Notes under the pieces: model-generated | What the model was told of the DNA's origin: nothing | The model's database searches: none | What the model saw: the letters and a program-made list of their open reading frames with translations, nothing else | Position numbers and translations under genes: made by a program | Source: Methanofervidicoccus sp. A16 | GTDB taxonomy: Archaea > AGJL01 > Methanococci > Methanococcales > Methanococcaceae | Reading direction: 5' to 3' | Assembly: GCF_003351865.1 (NCBI RefSeq) | Contig: NZ_CP022242.1 | Span: 1,364,001 to 1,428,000 of the forward strand | Length of the DNA: 64,000 nucleotides | In this document: positions 57,003 through 64,000 of the stretch, piece by piece | How the letters are laid out: each line of letters begins with the position of its first letter | Numbering within the stretch: position 1 is the first letter of the stretch

Positions 57003-57052
57003 TTTCCTGCTATCGTAGTCATACCGGCGTAGAGATGCTTTTTATCCCTTAT
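57003..57052. other. G+C-richer island in an A+T-rich gap
   Basis: The stretch around CGTAGTCATACCGGCGTAGAG is clearly richer in G and C than its surroundings, and TATA-like CAGTATATAAACATAAAA lies about 35 bases before it. Small stable RNAs of hyperthermophiles often look like this, but no tRNA fold, C/D box pair or strong hairpin is seen. Confidence 0.25.
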
Positions 57053-57151
57053 ATAATATTTCTACATAAGAAACTAATTTCGTTTCTTAGATGACTATAA
57101 TTTATAAATAATAAATAATTAAAATTAATAATAAAAATTTTTTATAAAATT

Positions 57152-57415
57152 ATGTTAAAAAAACTGATAAACAAGATAATTTGGCATCCTAACTATTCTC
57201 CCGAAGATTACGAGATAGTATATTTGCATAGAGAGGAAAGGGACGGTAAATATTGTAATATTAAAAAGATAGTCCCAATAGATAAGATAAGTATTAAAGG
57301 ATCCTTTATAGTATTTGAAAGAGGTTGTGAAACTACATCTATCCCACTCCATAGGATACTTGAGATCAGAAACAGAAAGACTGGAGAGGTTCTATATAGA
57401 AAGAGTACAAGATAG
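57152..57415 (+). CDS. DUF504 / MJ1316-type RNA-repair domain protein
   Basis: This 87-residue protein matches the small MJ1316 family: IWHPNYSPEDYEIVYLHRE, then KKIVPIDKI and SIPLHRILEIRN. The family has been linked by domain analysis to recognition of cyclic phosphate or other RNA ends. The ATG lacks a clear ribosome binding site, so a leaderless transcript is possible. The CBS-ParB gene starts 12 bases later. Confidence 0.85.
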   Translation: MLKKLINKIIWHPNYSPEDYEIVYLHREERDGKYCNIKKIVPIDKISIKGSFIVFERGCETTSIPLHRILEIRNRKTGEVLYRKSTR

Positions 57416-57427
57416 GAAGGGTCGTCT

Positions 57428-58228
57428 ATGGTTAAAGTGGAGGAGTATATGACGAGGAATGTATGTTATGTCAGTCCAGAGGATACTGTGAGAGATGTAA
57501 TTGAACTTATTAAGAAAACATCCCACGATACATTTCCTGTGGTTTCTAAAGGGAAAGTAGTGGGTATTGTCTCAGTTCACGATCTAATAGGTAGGGATGA
57601 GAATGAGAGGATAGAGAATATAATGGTTAGAAGAGAAAAGATGATAACTACTAGGCCAGATGCTAATATAAGGGATGTTGGAAGGTTAATGTTTAGGACA
57701 GGGTTTTCAAAACTGCCTGTTATAGACGAGGAAGATAGACTATTGGGTATAATCACCAACACTGACGTTATAAGATCCCAGATAGAGAAAACTACTCCAG
57801 AGAAGTTGAATAAGATAGTGGACGCCTATAGAAAGTTGGGATTCAATGTTAAGGTGTATACAGATACCATTCCAGTGAATAAAATCAGGCCAACCCAGGG
57901 TAAGATCTACGAGGATGAATTGCAGGGTAGAATATACGAGTTGAAGAGGGGCCTCGCTGAGCCCATAATTGTTATAAAGAAGAAGGATAGAGACGATCAG
58001 TACATCCTTGTAGATGGACACCATAGGGCTGTCGCCTGTAATATCCTTAAGATCCCTACATTGGAAGCCTACGTTATAGAGATCGATACAGATAGAAAGT
58101 TAGGGATAGAGAGAACTGCCGACAGTTTAGGTTTAAAATCTATCGAGGATATCGAGATAGTTGATGAGGAGAACAACGACTCCTGTGGAATATACGAACT
58201 TACATCGAAAAGAAACCATATAACTTGA
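57428..58228 (+). CDS. CBS-pair protein with ParB-like domain
   Basis: This 266-residue protein has two CBS domains (about residues 5-55 and 70-125; [47 protein letters not shown]) that normally bind adenine nucleotides, followed by a ParB/Srx-like domain ([15 protein letters not shown] and [14 protein letters not shown]). ParB-like domains bind or hydrolyse nucleotides. The gene is four bases ahead of the CoA-pathway ligase gene, so it may sense nucleotide or CoA status; that is inference. Confidence 0.85.
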   Translation: MVKVEEYMTRNVCYVSPEDTVRDVIELIKKTSHDTFPVVSKGKVVGIVSVHDLIGRDENERIENIMVRREKMITTRPDANIRDVGRLMFRTGFSKLPVIDEEDRLLGIITNTDVIRSQIEKTTPEKLNKIVDAYRKLGFNVKVYTDTIPVNKIRPTQGKIYEDELQGRIYELKRGLAEPIIVIKKKDRDDQYILVDGHHRAVACNILKIPTLEAYVIEIDTDRKLGIERTADSLGLKSIEDIEIVDEENNDSCGIYELTSKRNHIT

Positions 58229-58232
58229 TACT

Positions 58233-59015
58233 ATGAATATCCCAAAGAGCCATCCAAGGTATAAATCCCTCCTAAATAGAGAGAAGATAGTTGAGGCGTT
58301 AGATAGAGGAATACTTGCAAAGGCAGGCCTTATAGCCCATGGTAGAGGGGAGACCTTCGACTACCTCATAGGAGAGAAGACTACAGATATTGCCCTAAGG
58401 GCTATAAAAACTGCCTCTGCCATGTTGGTACTGGCTGAGAACCCTGTCATCTCAGTTAACGGCAATACAGTGGCATTGGCTAGGGAGGAGATCGTTAAAC
58501 TTGCAGAGGAGTTGAATGGGAAGATTGAGGTGAATCTATTTTATAGAAGTGAGGAAAGGTTGAGAAGGATTAAGGAGTTCTTCGAGGAGGATCCTGTTAT
58601 TAGGGAGAAAATAAGAAAGGGTAAAATTAAGATCTTAGGGGTAGAAGATGCCAACAAACAGATACCTAACTTGGAGAGTGCAAGGGGAAAGGTTTCCCAG
58701 GAGGGAATATACTCTGCAGATGTTGTCCTTGTACCCTTGGAGGACGGAGACAGAACTGAGGCTCTTGTGAAGATGGGCAAGAAGGTAATATCCATAGATC
58801 TAAATCCACTCTCTAGAACTGCCCAGAGATCTACAGTTACCATAGTAGATGAACTAACTAGATGCCTGCCACTTCTTAGGAAGTATGTTAAAGAGTATAA
58901 GAACCTAGGTAGGGAAGAACTCCAGAGAATTGTAGAGGAATTCGACAATAGGAAAAATTTAAAAGATATGCTGGATCATATATACAACAGGTTGAGGAAT
59001 TTACAATTCAATTAA
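58233..59015 (+). CDS. 4-phosphopantoate--beta-alanine ligase
   Basis: This 260-residue protein belongs to the archaeal phosphopantothenate synthetase family, which condenses 4-phosphopantoate with beta-alanine in the archaeal route to coenzyme A. The sequence features [42 protein letters not shown], and [21 protein letters not shown], which fit that family. It is tightly spaced between the CBS-ParB and DUF116 genes. There is no pantothenate kinase gene here. Confidence 0.9.
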   Translation: MNIPKSHPRYKSLLNREKIVEALDRGILAKAGLIAHGRGETFDYLIGEKTTDIALRAIKTASAMLVLAENPVISVNGNTVALAREEIVKLAEELNGKIEVNLFYRSEERLRRIKEFFEEDPVIREKIRKGKIKILGVEDANKQIPNLESARGKVSQEGIYSADVVLVPLEDGDRTEALVKMGKKVISIDLNPLSRTAQRSTVTIVDELTRCLPLLRKYVKEYKNLGREELQRIVEEFDNRKNLKDMLDHIYNRLRNLQFN

Positions 59016-59030
59016 AAATATGTGAAGAGC

Positions 59031-59681
59031 ATGTTTTTTGATGGGTTGGGGTTGTCAGGTTTCTTAGAAGTTTTAGGAATACTGGCAGCTTTAATTATAC
59101 TCTTAGGGTTTATCATAGTACTTACAACTTTAATACTTGGATATTTCCTAGTAAAGAGAAATAAATTACTCTTTCCAGAGGTATTTTTATATATAATGGA
59201 TAACTTCCATCCTATACTTTTAAAGTTATGTCTAATGGTAGGTACAGAGGACACATTCTACAGGATAGGTATAGACTTCTACAACAGGTACTACTACCAA
59301 CCCTTTAAGAACGCCGAGAGGAAAGTACTTATACTTCCTCATTGTTTAAGGGATATAAAGTGTCCTGCCAAGTTGGGAATAAACGGTGTAGAGTGTGTTT
59401 TCTGCAAAAGATGTCCCTTAGGATATATAATAAAAGTTGCTAAGGAGAACAACTACGAGGTATATATAATCCCAGGCTCTACATTCATAAAGAGAATATT
59501 AAAAGAGAAGAAACCTACAGGAGTTTTTGGTGTCTCCTGCTACAGGGATCTCTTCTACGGTATGAACTACCTATCTAGAAAGGGCATACCTGTACAGGGA
59601 CAACCTCTTTTAAAGGATGGTTGCATACGTACCTCTGTAGATGTTGAGGAGTTAATTACAAGGATAAAAGATAACAGGTGA
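59031..59681 (+). CDS. DUF116 membrane-associated Cys-rich protein
   Basis: This protein of about 216 residues has one long or two short N-terminal transmembrane helices (about residues 5-40) and a cytoplasmic part rich in conserved cysteines: [33 protein letters not shown]116 is a widespread but uncharacterised family; the cysteines suggest metal or Fe-S binding. GTGA at 59022-59025 is a likely ribosome binding site for the ATG at 59031; the same GTG could itself be the start. It is in the run from the CoA ligase to the ArsA-like gene. Confidence 0.8.
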   Translation: MFFDGLGLSGFLEVLGILAALIILLGFIIVLTTLILGYFLVKRNKLLFPEVFLYIMDNFHPILLKLCLMVGTEDTFYRIGIDFYNRYYYQPFKNAERKVLILPHCLRDIKCPAKLGINGVECVFCKRCPLGYIIKVAKENNYEVYIIPGSTFIKRILKEKKPTGVFGVSCYRDLFYGMNYLSRKGIPVQGQPLLKDGCIRTSVDVEELITRIKDNR

Positions 59682-59685
59682 TAGA

Positions 59686-60696
59686 GTGCTATCTAAGATC
59701 AAGGATACATTAAAGAACATAACTAAGAAAAAGTTGGAGCAGGAGGGTACAAAGTATATTATGTTTGGAGGTAAGGGAGGAGTAGGAAAGACCACCATGA
59801 GTGCTGCAACTGGTATATACTGTGCAGACCAGGGATTAAAGACTGTTATAGTATCTACAGATCCTGCACACTCTTTAAGGGATAGTTTTGAGCAGGAGTT
59901 TGGCCATGAACCTACTAAGGTAAAGGAAGTAGATAACCTCTACGTTGTGGAGATAGATCCTCAGAAGGCCATGGAGGAGTATAAGGAGAAGTTGAAGAAG
60001 CAGTTAGATGAGAATCCTATGCTTGGAGGTTTGTTGGAGGAACAGATGGAGATGGCAGCCCTATCTCCAGGAACTGATGAGAGTGCAGCCTTCGATGTAT
60101 TCCTTAAATATATAGACAACAACGACTTCGATGTAGTTATATTCGATACTGCTCCAACTGGACACACTTTGAGATTCTTAGGTTTACCTGAGTTGATGGA
60201 CAAGTATATGACGAAGATGATCAAGTTTAAAAAACAGATCAGCGGAATGATGAAGATGATGAAGAAGTTGATGCCCTTCAGTGGAGGAGATGAAGACATA
60301 GATTACGACAAAGTCCTGAAGGAATTAGAGGAAATGAAGAGGAAGATCACCAGAGCCAGGGAGATACTTGCAGATCCAAATAGAACTTCCTTTAGGTTGG
60401 TAGTAATACCTGAGGAGATGAGTATATTAGAGAGTGAACGGGCGATGAAGGCTCTCGAGAAGTACAACATACCTATAGATGCAGTTATAGTAAATCAGGT
60501 TATACCTGAGGACGTTGAATGTGATTTCTGTAGATCTAGGAGAAAACTTCAGATGGGTAGGTTGAAGATGATAGAGGAGAAGTTTGGAGATAAGGTTATA
60601 GCCCATGTACCTCTTTTAAAGACAGAGGCTAAGGGTGTAGAAACCCTCAGGGAGATAGCCAAGATACTCTACGGTGATAAGGAGAACAATAGTTAA
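59686..60696 (+). CDS. ArsA/Get3-family ATPase
   Basis: This 336-residue P-loop ATPase has the deviant Walker [27 protein letters not shown], and [14 protein letters not shown]. The CDFCRSRR CxxC motif is the zinc-binding pair of Get3-like dimers. A Met-rich helix ([16 protein letters not shown]) matches the client-binding region of Get3. A role in tail-anchored membrane protein delivery is more likely than arsenite export, because it is single-domain and no ars genes are nearby. The GTG start has AGGTGATA upstream. Confidence 0.92.
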   Translation: MLSKIKDTLKNITKKKLEQEGTKYIMFGGKGGVGKTTMSAATGIYCADQGLKTVIVSTDPAHSLRDSFEQEFGHEPTKVKEVDNLYVVEIDPQKAMEEYKEKLKKQLDENPMLGGLLEEQMEMAALSPGTDESAAFDVFLKYIDNNDFDVVIFDTAPTGHTLRFLGLPELMDKYMTKMIKFKKQISGMMKMMKKLMPFSGGDEDIDYDKVLKELEEMKRKITRAREILADPNRTSFRLVVIPEEMSILESERAMKALEKYNIPIDAVIVNQVIPEDVECDFCRSRRKLQMGRLKMIEEKFGDKVIAHVPLLKTEAKGVETLREIAKILYGDKENNS

Positions 60697-60715
60697 TTAC
60701 TTTTTTATAAAAGTA

Positions 60716-60910
60716 GGTTTTAAATTCTATTCATCAAAAAGCAGATAAAATTTATTATTTAATTTTTTAAACTAATTATTAAAATTATTAAAAAATAATA
60801 AATATTAATCTTTTTTTGGAAATATCTTAAATTACTGTAAGTTATTTAGTGAGTTTTTAAAATAAGTATAATTATTTATTTTTTATTGCTTTTCGATGAG
60901 AATTAGGGTT
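60716..60910. mobile_element. Relic of an inverted-repeat element overlapping a gene end
   Basis: The left end TTAAATTCTATTCATCAAAA and the right end TGCTTTTCGATGAGAATTAG form a decayed inverted pair (both followed inward by a GCA/TGC). The right end lies inside the C-terminal codons of the DUF356 gene. No core is recognisable. Confidence 0.5.
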
Positions 60911-61285
60911 TTTAATATTGTTCTCACCTTTCTCCTCTCTATCTTTACTCTTGTAAAAGCCCTTTAACACTGGCATCTTAGGAAGATCCCTCATTAAATA
61001 ATGGTAAGGCTCGTACCTCTCACTTATAACCACTATGTGTGCAGGTGGATGTATCTTCCTTATTCTGTCAATTGCCTTTGGTGCACTCTCCTGGATTCTA
61101 ACTAAACAGGCTCTCTTACAAGGTTTTTTAATACTTCCAAGTATATGTCTCAAAATCTCGTCTGCAGCCTCTGGGACTATGATCCTCGGTTTTCCAATGA
61201 TTGTAAGTTTTCCATGTCTGTGAATATCTGCAAGGGCGTTTTTGATCTTCTTGTAGTTGTCTCCTCTAATTAGTAGTAGAACCAT
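60872..61285 (-). CDS. DUF356 family protein
   Basis: This 137-residue protein matches the methanogen-specific DUF356 family: VLLLIRGDNYKKIKNALADI, GKPRIIVPEAADEILRHILG, VRIQESAPKAIDRIRKIHPP, VVISERYEPYHYL. Function unknown. The last 18 or so residues (GENNIKNPNSHRKAIKNK) are low-complexity and are encoded in part by the end of an inverted-repeat relic. RBS AAGGTGAAATT. It lies 9 bases after the Nif3-like gene in the same run. Confidence 0.82.
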   Translation of the reverse strand: MVLLLIRGDNYKKIKNALADIHRHGKLTIIGKPRIIVPEAADEILRHILGSIKKPCKRACLVRIQESAPKAIDRIRKIHPPAHIVVISERYEPYHYLMRDLPKMPVLKGFYKSKDREEKGENNIKNPNSHRKAIKNK

Positions 61286-61294
61286 AATTTCACC

Positions 61295-62041
61295 TTAAAA
61301 GTCCAAAGTTATTACCTCTACACCTAACTCTTTAAGGTAATTTGAAAAATACTTCAATCCATAAACTTCAGTGCCGTAGTGTCCTCCATCTATAACGCAA
61401 AGGTTTAGGTCCTCCGCCAGTATTCTTGCATGGTGTGTTAGATCACCTGATATATAAACATCTGCCACCTTAGACACGTACTCTATATTTTTCTGGGACA
61501 GTCCATAACCTGAGAGTACAGCCACCTTTAAGATGTCCCTATTCTTTACAACTTCACTGTTTATAACTGTAGGATTTTTACAGATATATCTCTCTGTAAT
61601 ATCTAATATCTCCTCTAAATCTCCCTCGTAGATTCCCACCCTTCCCAGTCCATTCTCGTATAGATACTTTACATCCTTTAAATTGTAGAGTTCAGCCAAG
61701 GCGTCGTTTAATCCCCCTTCACAGATGTCCAAATTGGTATGTGCAGAGTAGAGAATAATATCCTTACTTATTAGTTTCTTCAGTTTTTCGTAGATTATTC
61801 CCTCGAAGTTTTTTACTCCATCCTTTAAAAGTGGATGATGGGTAAATAGAAAATCCACTCCTTCATCAACAGTTCTCTTTATAACCTTCAATGAAGGATC
61901 CAGTGCTACACCTATCTTTTTAACAGGTTTCTCTAAATCTCCTCCAACTTGAAGTCCTGTATTGTCTCCCTCTATCGCCAGATCAGGTGGGGCAAACTCT
62001 TCAATGAAAGATATCACATCCCTTGCCAGTACCTTCTCCAT
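61295..62041 (-). CDS. Nif3-like dinuclear metal-centre protein
   Basis: This protein of about 248 residues belongs to the Nif3/YbgI family (MJ0927 in M. jannaschii). Metal ligands are visible in LFTHHPLLKDG, YSAHTNLDICEGGLN and GDLTHHARILAE plus a late GGHYGTE. The family is often mis-annotated as GTP cyclohydrolase I; the real reaction is unknown. The ATG at 62041 shares its A with the TGA stop of the methyltransferase gene, so they are coupled. AAGGGTGAAGTG precedes it. Confidence 0.88.
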   Translation of the reverse strand: MEKVLARDVISFIEEFAPPDLAIEGDNTGLQVGGDLEKPVKKIGVALDPSLKVIKRTVDEGVDFLFTHHPLLKDGVKNFEGIIYEKLKKLISKDIILYSAHTNLDICEGGLNDALAELYNLKDVKYLYENGLGRVGIYEGDLEEILDITERYICKNPTVINSEVVKNRDILKVAVLSGYGLSQKNIEYVSKVADVYISGDLTHHARILAEDLNLCVIDGGHYGTEVYGLKYFSNYLKELGVEVITLDF

Positions 62042-62682
62042 CACTTCACCCTTTTAGCAGTTATTAACTGTATCTCCTCATAGAAGAATCTCATAACTGC
62101 AGTTTTTTCACCTTTAAATCCGTATCTCTTCAACATTTCAAAGGTTCTCCTCTCTCCAGTTAGGGAGGACTGTACTATCTGAATTATCCCATCCTCCTTT
62201 AAATACTCTCCAACCTCCGAGATGAATCTATCCAATACCTTCCTTCCATCGATCCCTCCGTCAAAGGCGTAGTTTATACAATCCTTTAATTTCTCCTCCT
62301 GAGAGGTTGGGAGGTAAGGTGCATTAAAGAGGATAACGTCAAATTTATCTATATTAAGATTTTCCATTATTCTATCCATACCCTTAAATAGATCGCTCTG
62401 AAAGAAAAATACTTCTCTACCTACTTCTAAACCGTTTAACTCTGCATTTTCCTTACTTAACTCCACTGCATAGGGATTTATATCTACTCCCACAGCAACA
62501 TCACAGCCCTTTTTCACTGCATTTATAGTTTGTATGCCAGTACCTGTCCCCATATCTAAAACCTTCTTACCTCTAACATCCACCAAGTTATCCATGAGGA
62601 GGATACTGTCCTCTGCAGGTTCATACACTAAGGGATGAACCTTTAAAACAATATCCCTTATCTTTATCACTCCCCCCATCAT
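62041..62682 (-). CDS. HemK/PrmC-related methyltransferase
   Basis: This protein of about 213 residues is a class I SAM methyltransferase with VLDMGTGTGIQT, VGVDINPYAVELSK and the catalytic tetrad NAPYLP (an NPPY variant). It resembles the archaeal/eukaryotic HemK2 (Mtq2) branch, which methylates the GGQ glutamine of release factors; aRF1 is elsewhere in this window. The start is uncertain: ATGs at 62682 and 62679 follow GTAGGGAT, while 62715 would overlap the PUA gene. Confidence 0.83.
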   Translation of the reverse strand: MMGGVIKIRDIVLKVHPLVYEPAEDSILLMDNLVDVRGKKVLDMGTGTGIQTINAVKKGCDVAVGVDINPYAVELSKENAELNGLEVGREVFFFQSDLFKGMDRIMENLNIDKFDVILFNAPYLPTSQEEKLKDCINYAFDGGIDGRKVLDRFISEVGEYLKEDGIIQIVQSSLTGERRTFEMLKRYGFKGEKTAVMRFFYEEIQLITAKRVK

Positions 62683-62686
62683 ATCC

Positions 62687-63166
62687 CTACTTAAGGTTCC
62701 AGATGGCATCTCCAACGTAGTGGAGGGTTTTTATAGCCCTACCTCTATTGGAGTTTTTCATCGTAACTCCATCCATCAACGCCCTACCAACTATAAGAGG
62801 TTTGTTGTGGGTTTCATCTACTGCAAAGACCATGTCTCCCTCCTTAATATCCTCATCTGCATCTACTATACCTGGAGCCATAACATCTGCCCCCTTAACT
62901 AAGAACCTCACAGCGCCCATATCCACCACAACCTTTCCCCTCTCTATATTGTACTTCATTATACAGTGAAGTGTAGGGTACAATTTATCCTCTACCTTGA
63001 AAAGGGTAGGTTCTCCATCTATGAGCATTACCTCGTAGTTATCTACTACTAAAACCTCGCCTTTAACCTTCTTAGGGATCTCCACTCCAAAGGCGTCTCT
63101 CAACTCCTCCAATACCTTTTTCAACTCCTTCTTTTTTAAATGATGTCTCCTCTTTATCTCCAACAT
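62687..63166 (-). CDS. PUA-domain RNA-binding protein (MCT-1/Tma20-like)
   Basis: This 159-residue protein has a basic N-terminal part (MLEIKRRHHLKKKELKKVLEEL) and a C-terminal PUA domain (VVVDMGAVRFLVKGADVMAPGI, GRALMDGVTMKN). The layout matches archaeal homologues of MCT-1/Tma20, which act in translation initiation or ribosome recycling. GGTGAG sits directly before the ATG, so initiation at the following TTG is possible. The fumarase gene precedes it by 7 bases. Confidence 0.85.
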   Translation of the reverse strand: MLEIKRRHHLKKKELKKVLEELRDAFGVEIPKKVKGEVLVVDNYEVMLIDGEPTLFKVEDKLYPTLHCIMKYNIERGKVVVDMGAVRFLVKGADVMAPGIVDADEDIKEGDMVFAVDETHNKPLIVGRALMDGVTMKNSNRGRAIKTLHYVGDAIWNLK

Positions 63167-63173
63167 CTCACCG

Positions 63174-63755
63174 TTAAATCAACTCTTTAAGTTTTCTCAT
63201 TACCTCCCTATTTACCTCCTCGTAGATACTCCTCCCATGGGAATCCATTGCAACTATTAAGGGACCGAAGTTTTCAACCTCAAGTTCCCATATAGCCTCT
63301 GGCATACCTAACTCCTCTAGATATACTCCCTTTACATCTACCACTGCATCTGCAAGTAGTGCTGCACACCCTCCAGGGGCGGCGAGGTAGACAACTCCAT
63401 ACTCTTTAAAGACATTTAGTAGATCTCCCTTCATTCCTCCCTTCCCAACTATGGCAGAGATGCCAGTAATCCTTATAAAGTCCTCCTCTACCTCGTTCAT
63501 CCTTGCAGAGGTTGTAGGTCCTATGGATACACATCTCCATCTATCTCCTACTTTTTTCATTATTGGTCCAGCGTGGTATATCACACCATCCTTTAACTTA
63601 TTTACGATCTCCTTTATATCCTCTCTATCGGACCCCCTTATAATATTTATATGAGCCTCATCCCTACCTGTATATATCCTTCCATTGAGATAAACTATAT
63701 CTCCAACCTTCAATTTATACACTGTATCCTTTGATATAGGGGTTTTTAACTTCAC
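63174..63755 (-). CDS. fumB: Fumarate hydratase class I, beta subunit
   Basis: This 193-residue protein is the beta part of the Fe-S (class I) fumarase, split into two genes in archaea. GDIVYLNGRIYTGRDEAH, IYHAGPIMKK, IGPTTSARM, GKGGM and LAAPGGCAALLAD are diagnostic. The alpha-chain gene is not in the window. Together with malate dehydrogenase it forms part of the incomplete reductive TCA pathway. The GTG start is supported by GGTGAAAAT. Confidence 0.94.
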   Translation of the reverse strand: MKLKTPISKDTVYKLKVGDIVYLNGRIYTGRDEAHINIIRGSDREDIKEIVNKLKDGVIYHAGPIMKKVGDRWRCVSIGPTTSARMNEVEEDFIRITGISAIVGKGGMKGDLLNVFKEYGVVYLAAPGGCAALLADAVVDVKGVYLEELGMPEAIWELEVENFGPLIVAMDSHGRSIYEEVNREVMRKLKELI

Positions 63756-63840
63756 ATTTTCACCATAGATTTATATATTTTATTAATAATTATAATAATA
63801 ATCATCATTTAAAAATATTTAAAAATGATTAGGTGAGAGG
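63756..63840. promoter_or_regulatory. Divergent promoter region fumB / eIF2-alpha
   Basis: This gap of 85 bases separates two divergent genes and must hold at least the proximal signals of both. On the minus strand AAATATATAAATC (about 63768-63780) is a good TATA box candidate for fumB; TTTAAAAATATTTAAAAAT (about 63809-63827) could serve the rightward gene. Confidence 0.45.
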
Positions 63841-64000
63841 ATGAGAAAGGATTTCCCAGAGGAGGGAGAGTTGGTTATAGGTACAGTTGTAGATGTTAAA
63901 CCTTATGGGGCATTTGTAGAGTTGTTGGAGTATCCAAATAGAGAGGGAATGATTCATATATCTGAGGTATCCTCTGGATGGGTAAAGAATATAAGGGATC
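63841..64000 (+). CDS. eif2a: Translation initiation factor 2 alpha subunit (3' end outside window)
   Basis: The first 53 residues are visible: [19 protein letters not shown], then [20 protein letters not shown] and SGWVKNIRD. This is the S1 domain of archaeal aIF2-alpha, which with beta and gamma subunits carries initiator tRNA to the ribosome. RBS TTAGGTGAGAGG. The gene continues past the window edge. Confidence 0.92.
   Translation, partial: MRKDFPEEGELVIGTVVDVKPYGAFVELLEYPNREGMIHISEVSSGWVKNIRD

Noticed and set aside
57003-57052. tRNA gene
   Set aside because: No acceptor stem, T-loop consensus (GGTTCRA-type) or cloverleaf can be formed from this island.

Overview
The window is archaeal and comes from a hydrogenotrophic methanogen of the order Methanococcales, most likely the Methanocaldococcaceae (Methanocaldococcus/Methanotorris type). 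The evidence is A+T-rich DNA; GGTGA/GGTGAT ribosome binding sites before most genes; methanogen genes (HdrB, HdrC, an Hmd paralogue, the methanopterin enzyme MptA, and an FrhB-type F420 protein beside glutamate synthase); and archaeal information-processing genes (RfcL, aRF1, archaeal PheS, Nob1, FtsY, SMC, topoisomerase I, eIF2-alpha). The genus is inferred from gene content and remembered family sequences, not from a search.

Layout. 1-1.9 kb: 3' part of an Eco57I-like restriction-modification gene. 2-8.1 kb: pheS, cbiF, a small GTPase, an Hmd paralogue and mptA. 8.1-12 kb: a secreted Lon-like (S16) protease upstream of mptA, then an NADP phosphatase/NAD kinase fusion. 12.4-17.1 kb: split archaeal glutamate synthase (amidotransferase, FMN/Fe-S synthase and GXGXG subunits) ending with an FrhB-like subunit. 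17.2-24.9 kb: SWIM protein, rtcB, GTPase, sepF, argF, tRNA methylthiotransferase, TatD-like hydrolase. 26.2-36.9 kb: secF-secD, purF, rfcL, radical SAM protein, RNA-binding protein, ftsY, nob1. 37.6-46.7 kb: mdh, CYTH and ACT regulator genes, moaC-dph2, hdrC-hdrB, DUF92 membrane protein, aRF1. 46.9-55.7 kb: smc, topA, an RCK-DHH fusion and a small secreted protein. 56-60.7 kb: NapH-like Fe-S membrane protein and a run with DUF504, CBS-ParB, 4-phosphopantoate-beta-alanine ligase, DUF116 and an ArsA/Get3 ATPase. 60.8-64 kb: DUF356, Nif3-like, methyltransferase and PUA genes, fumarase beta subunit, and the start of the eIF2-alpha gene.

The most striking non-coding content is a set of short inverted-repeat elements, about 0.2-0.35 kb each, in the long intergenic gaps. 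Their ends resemble ACCCTAGTTCCCATCAA, they carry one of two conserved cores (called A and B here), and they encode no protein. Several are flanked by perfect 8-9 bp direct repeats, which shows that they moved by transposition: they look like MITEs whose transposase lies elsewhere. Some are nested in or stacked on others. One sits directly upstream of the NapH-like gene, and one relic appears to supply the C-terminal codons of a conserved gene. A third, shorter degenerate repeat (C) occurs in other gaps. No CRISPR array, rRNA gene or convincing tRNA gene was seen.

How the genes fit together. Energy metabolism is represented by HdrBC (CoM-S-S-CoB reduction), the Hmd paralogue and MptA (methanopterin synthesis). 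The glutamate synthase set with its FrhB-like subunit suggests nitrogen assimilation driven by reduced F420. Malate dehydrogenase and fumarase beta belong to the incomplete reductive TCA pathway. The remainder is mainly housekeeping: replication, chromosome segregation, translation, RNA repair, secretion and cofactor synthesis (cobamide, molybdopterin, CoA, NADP).
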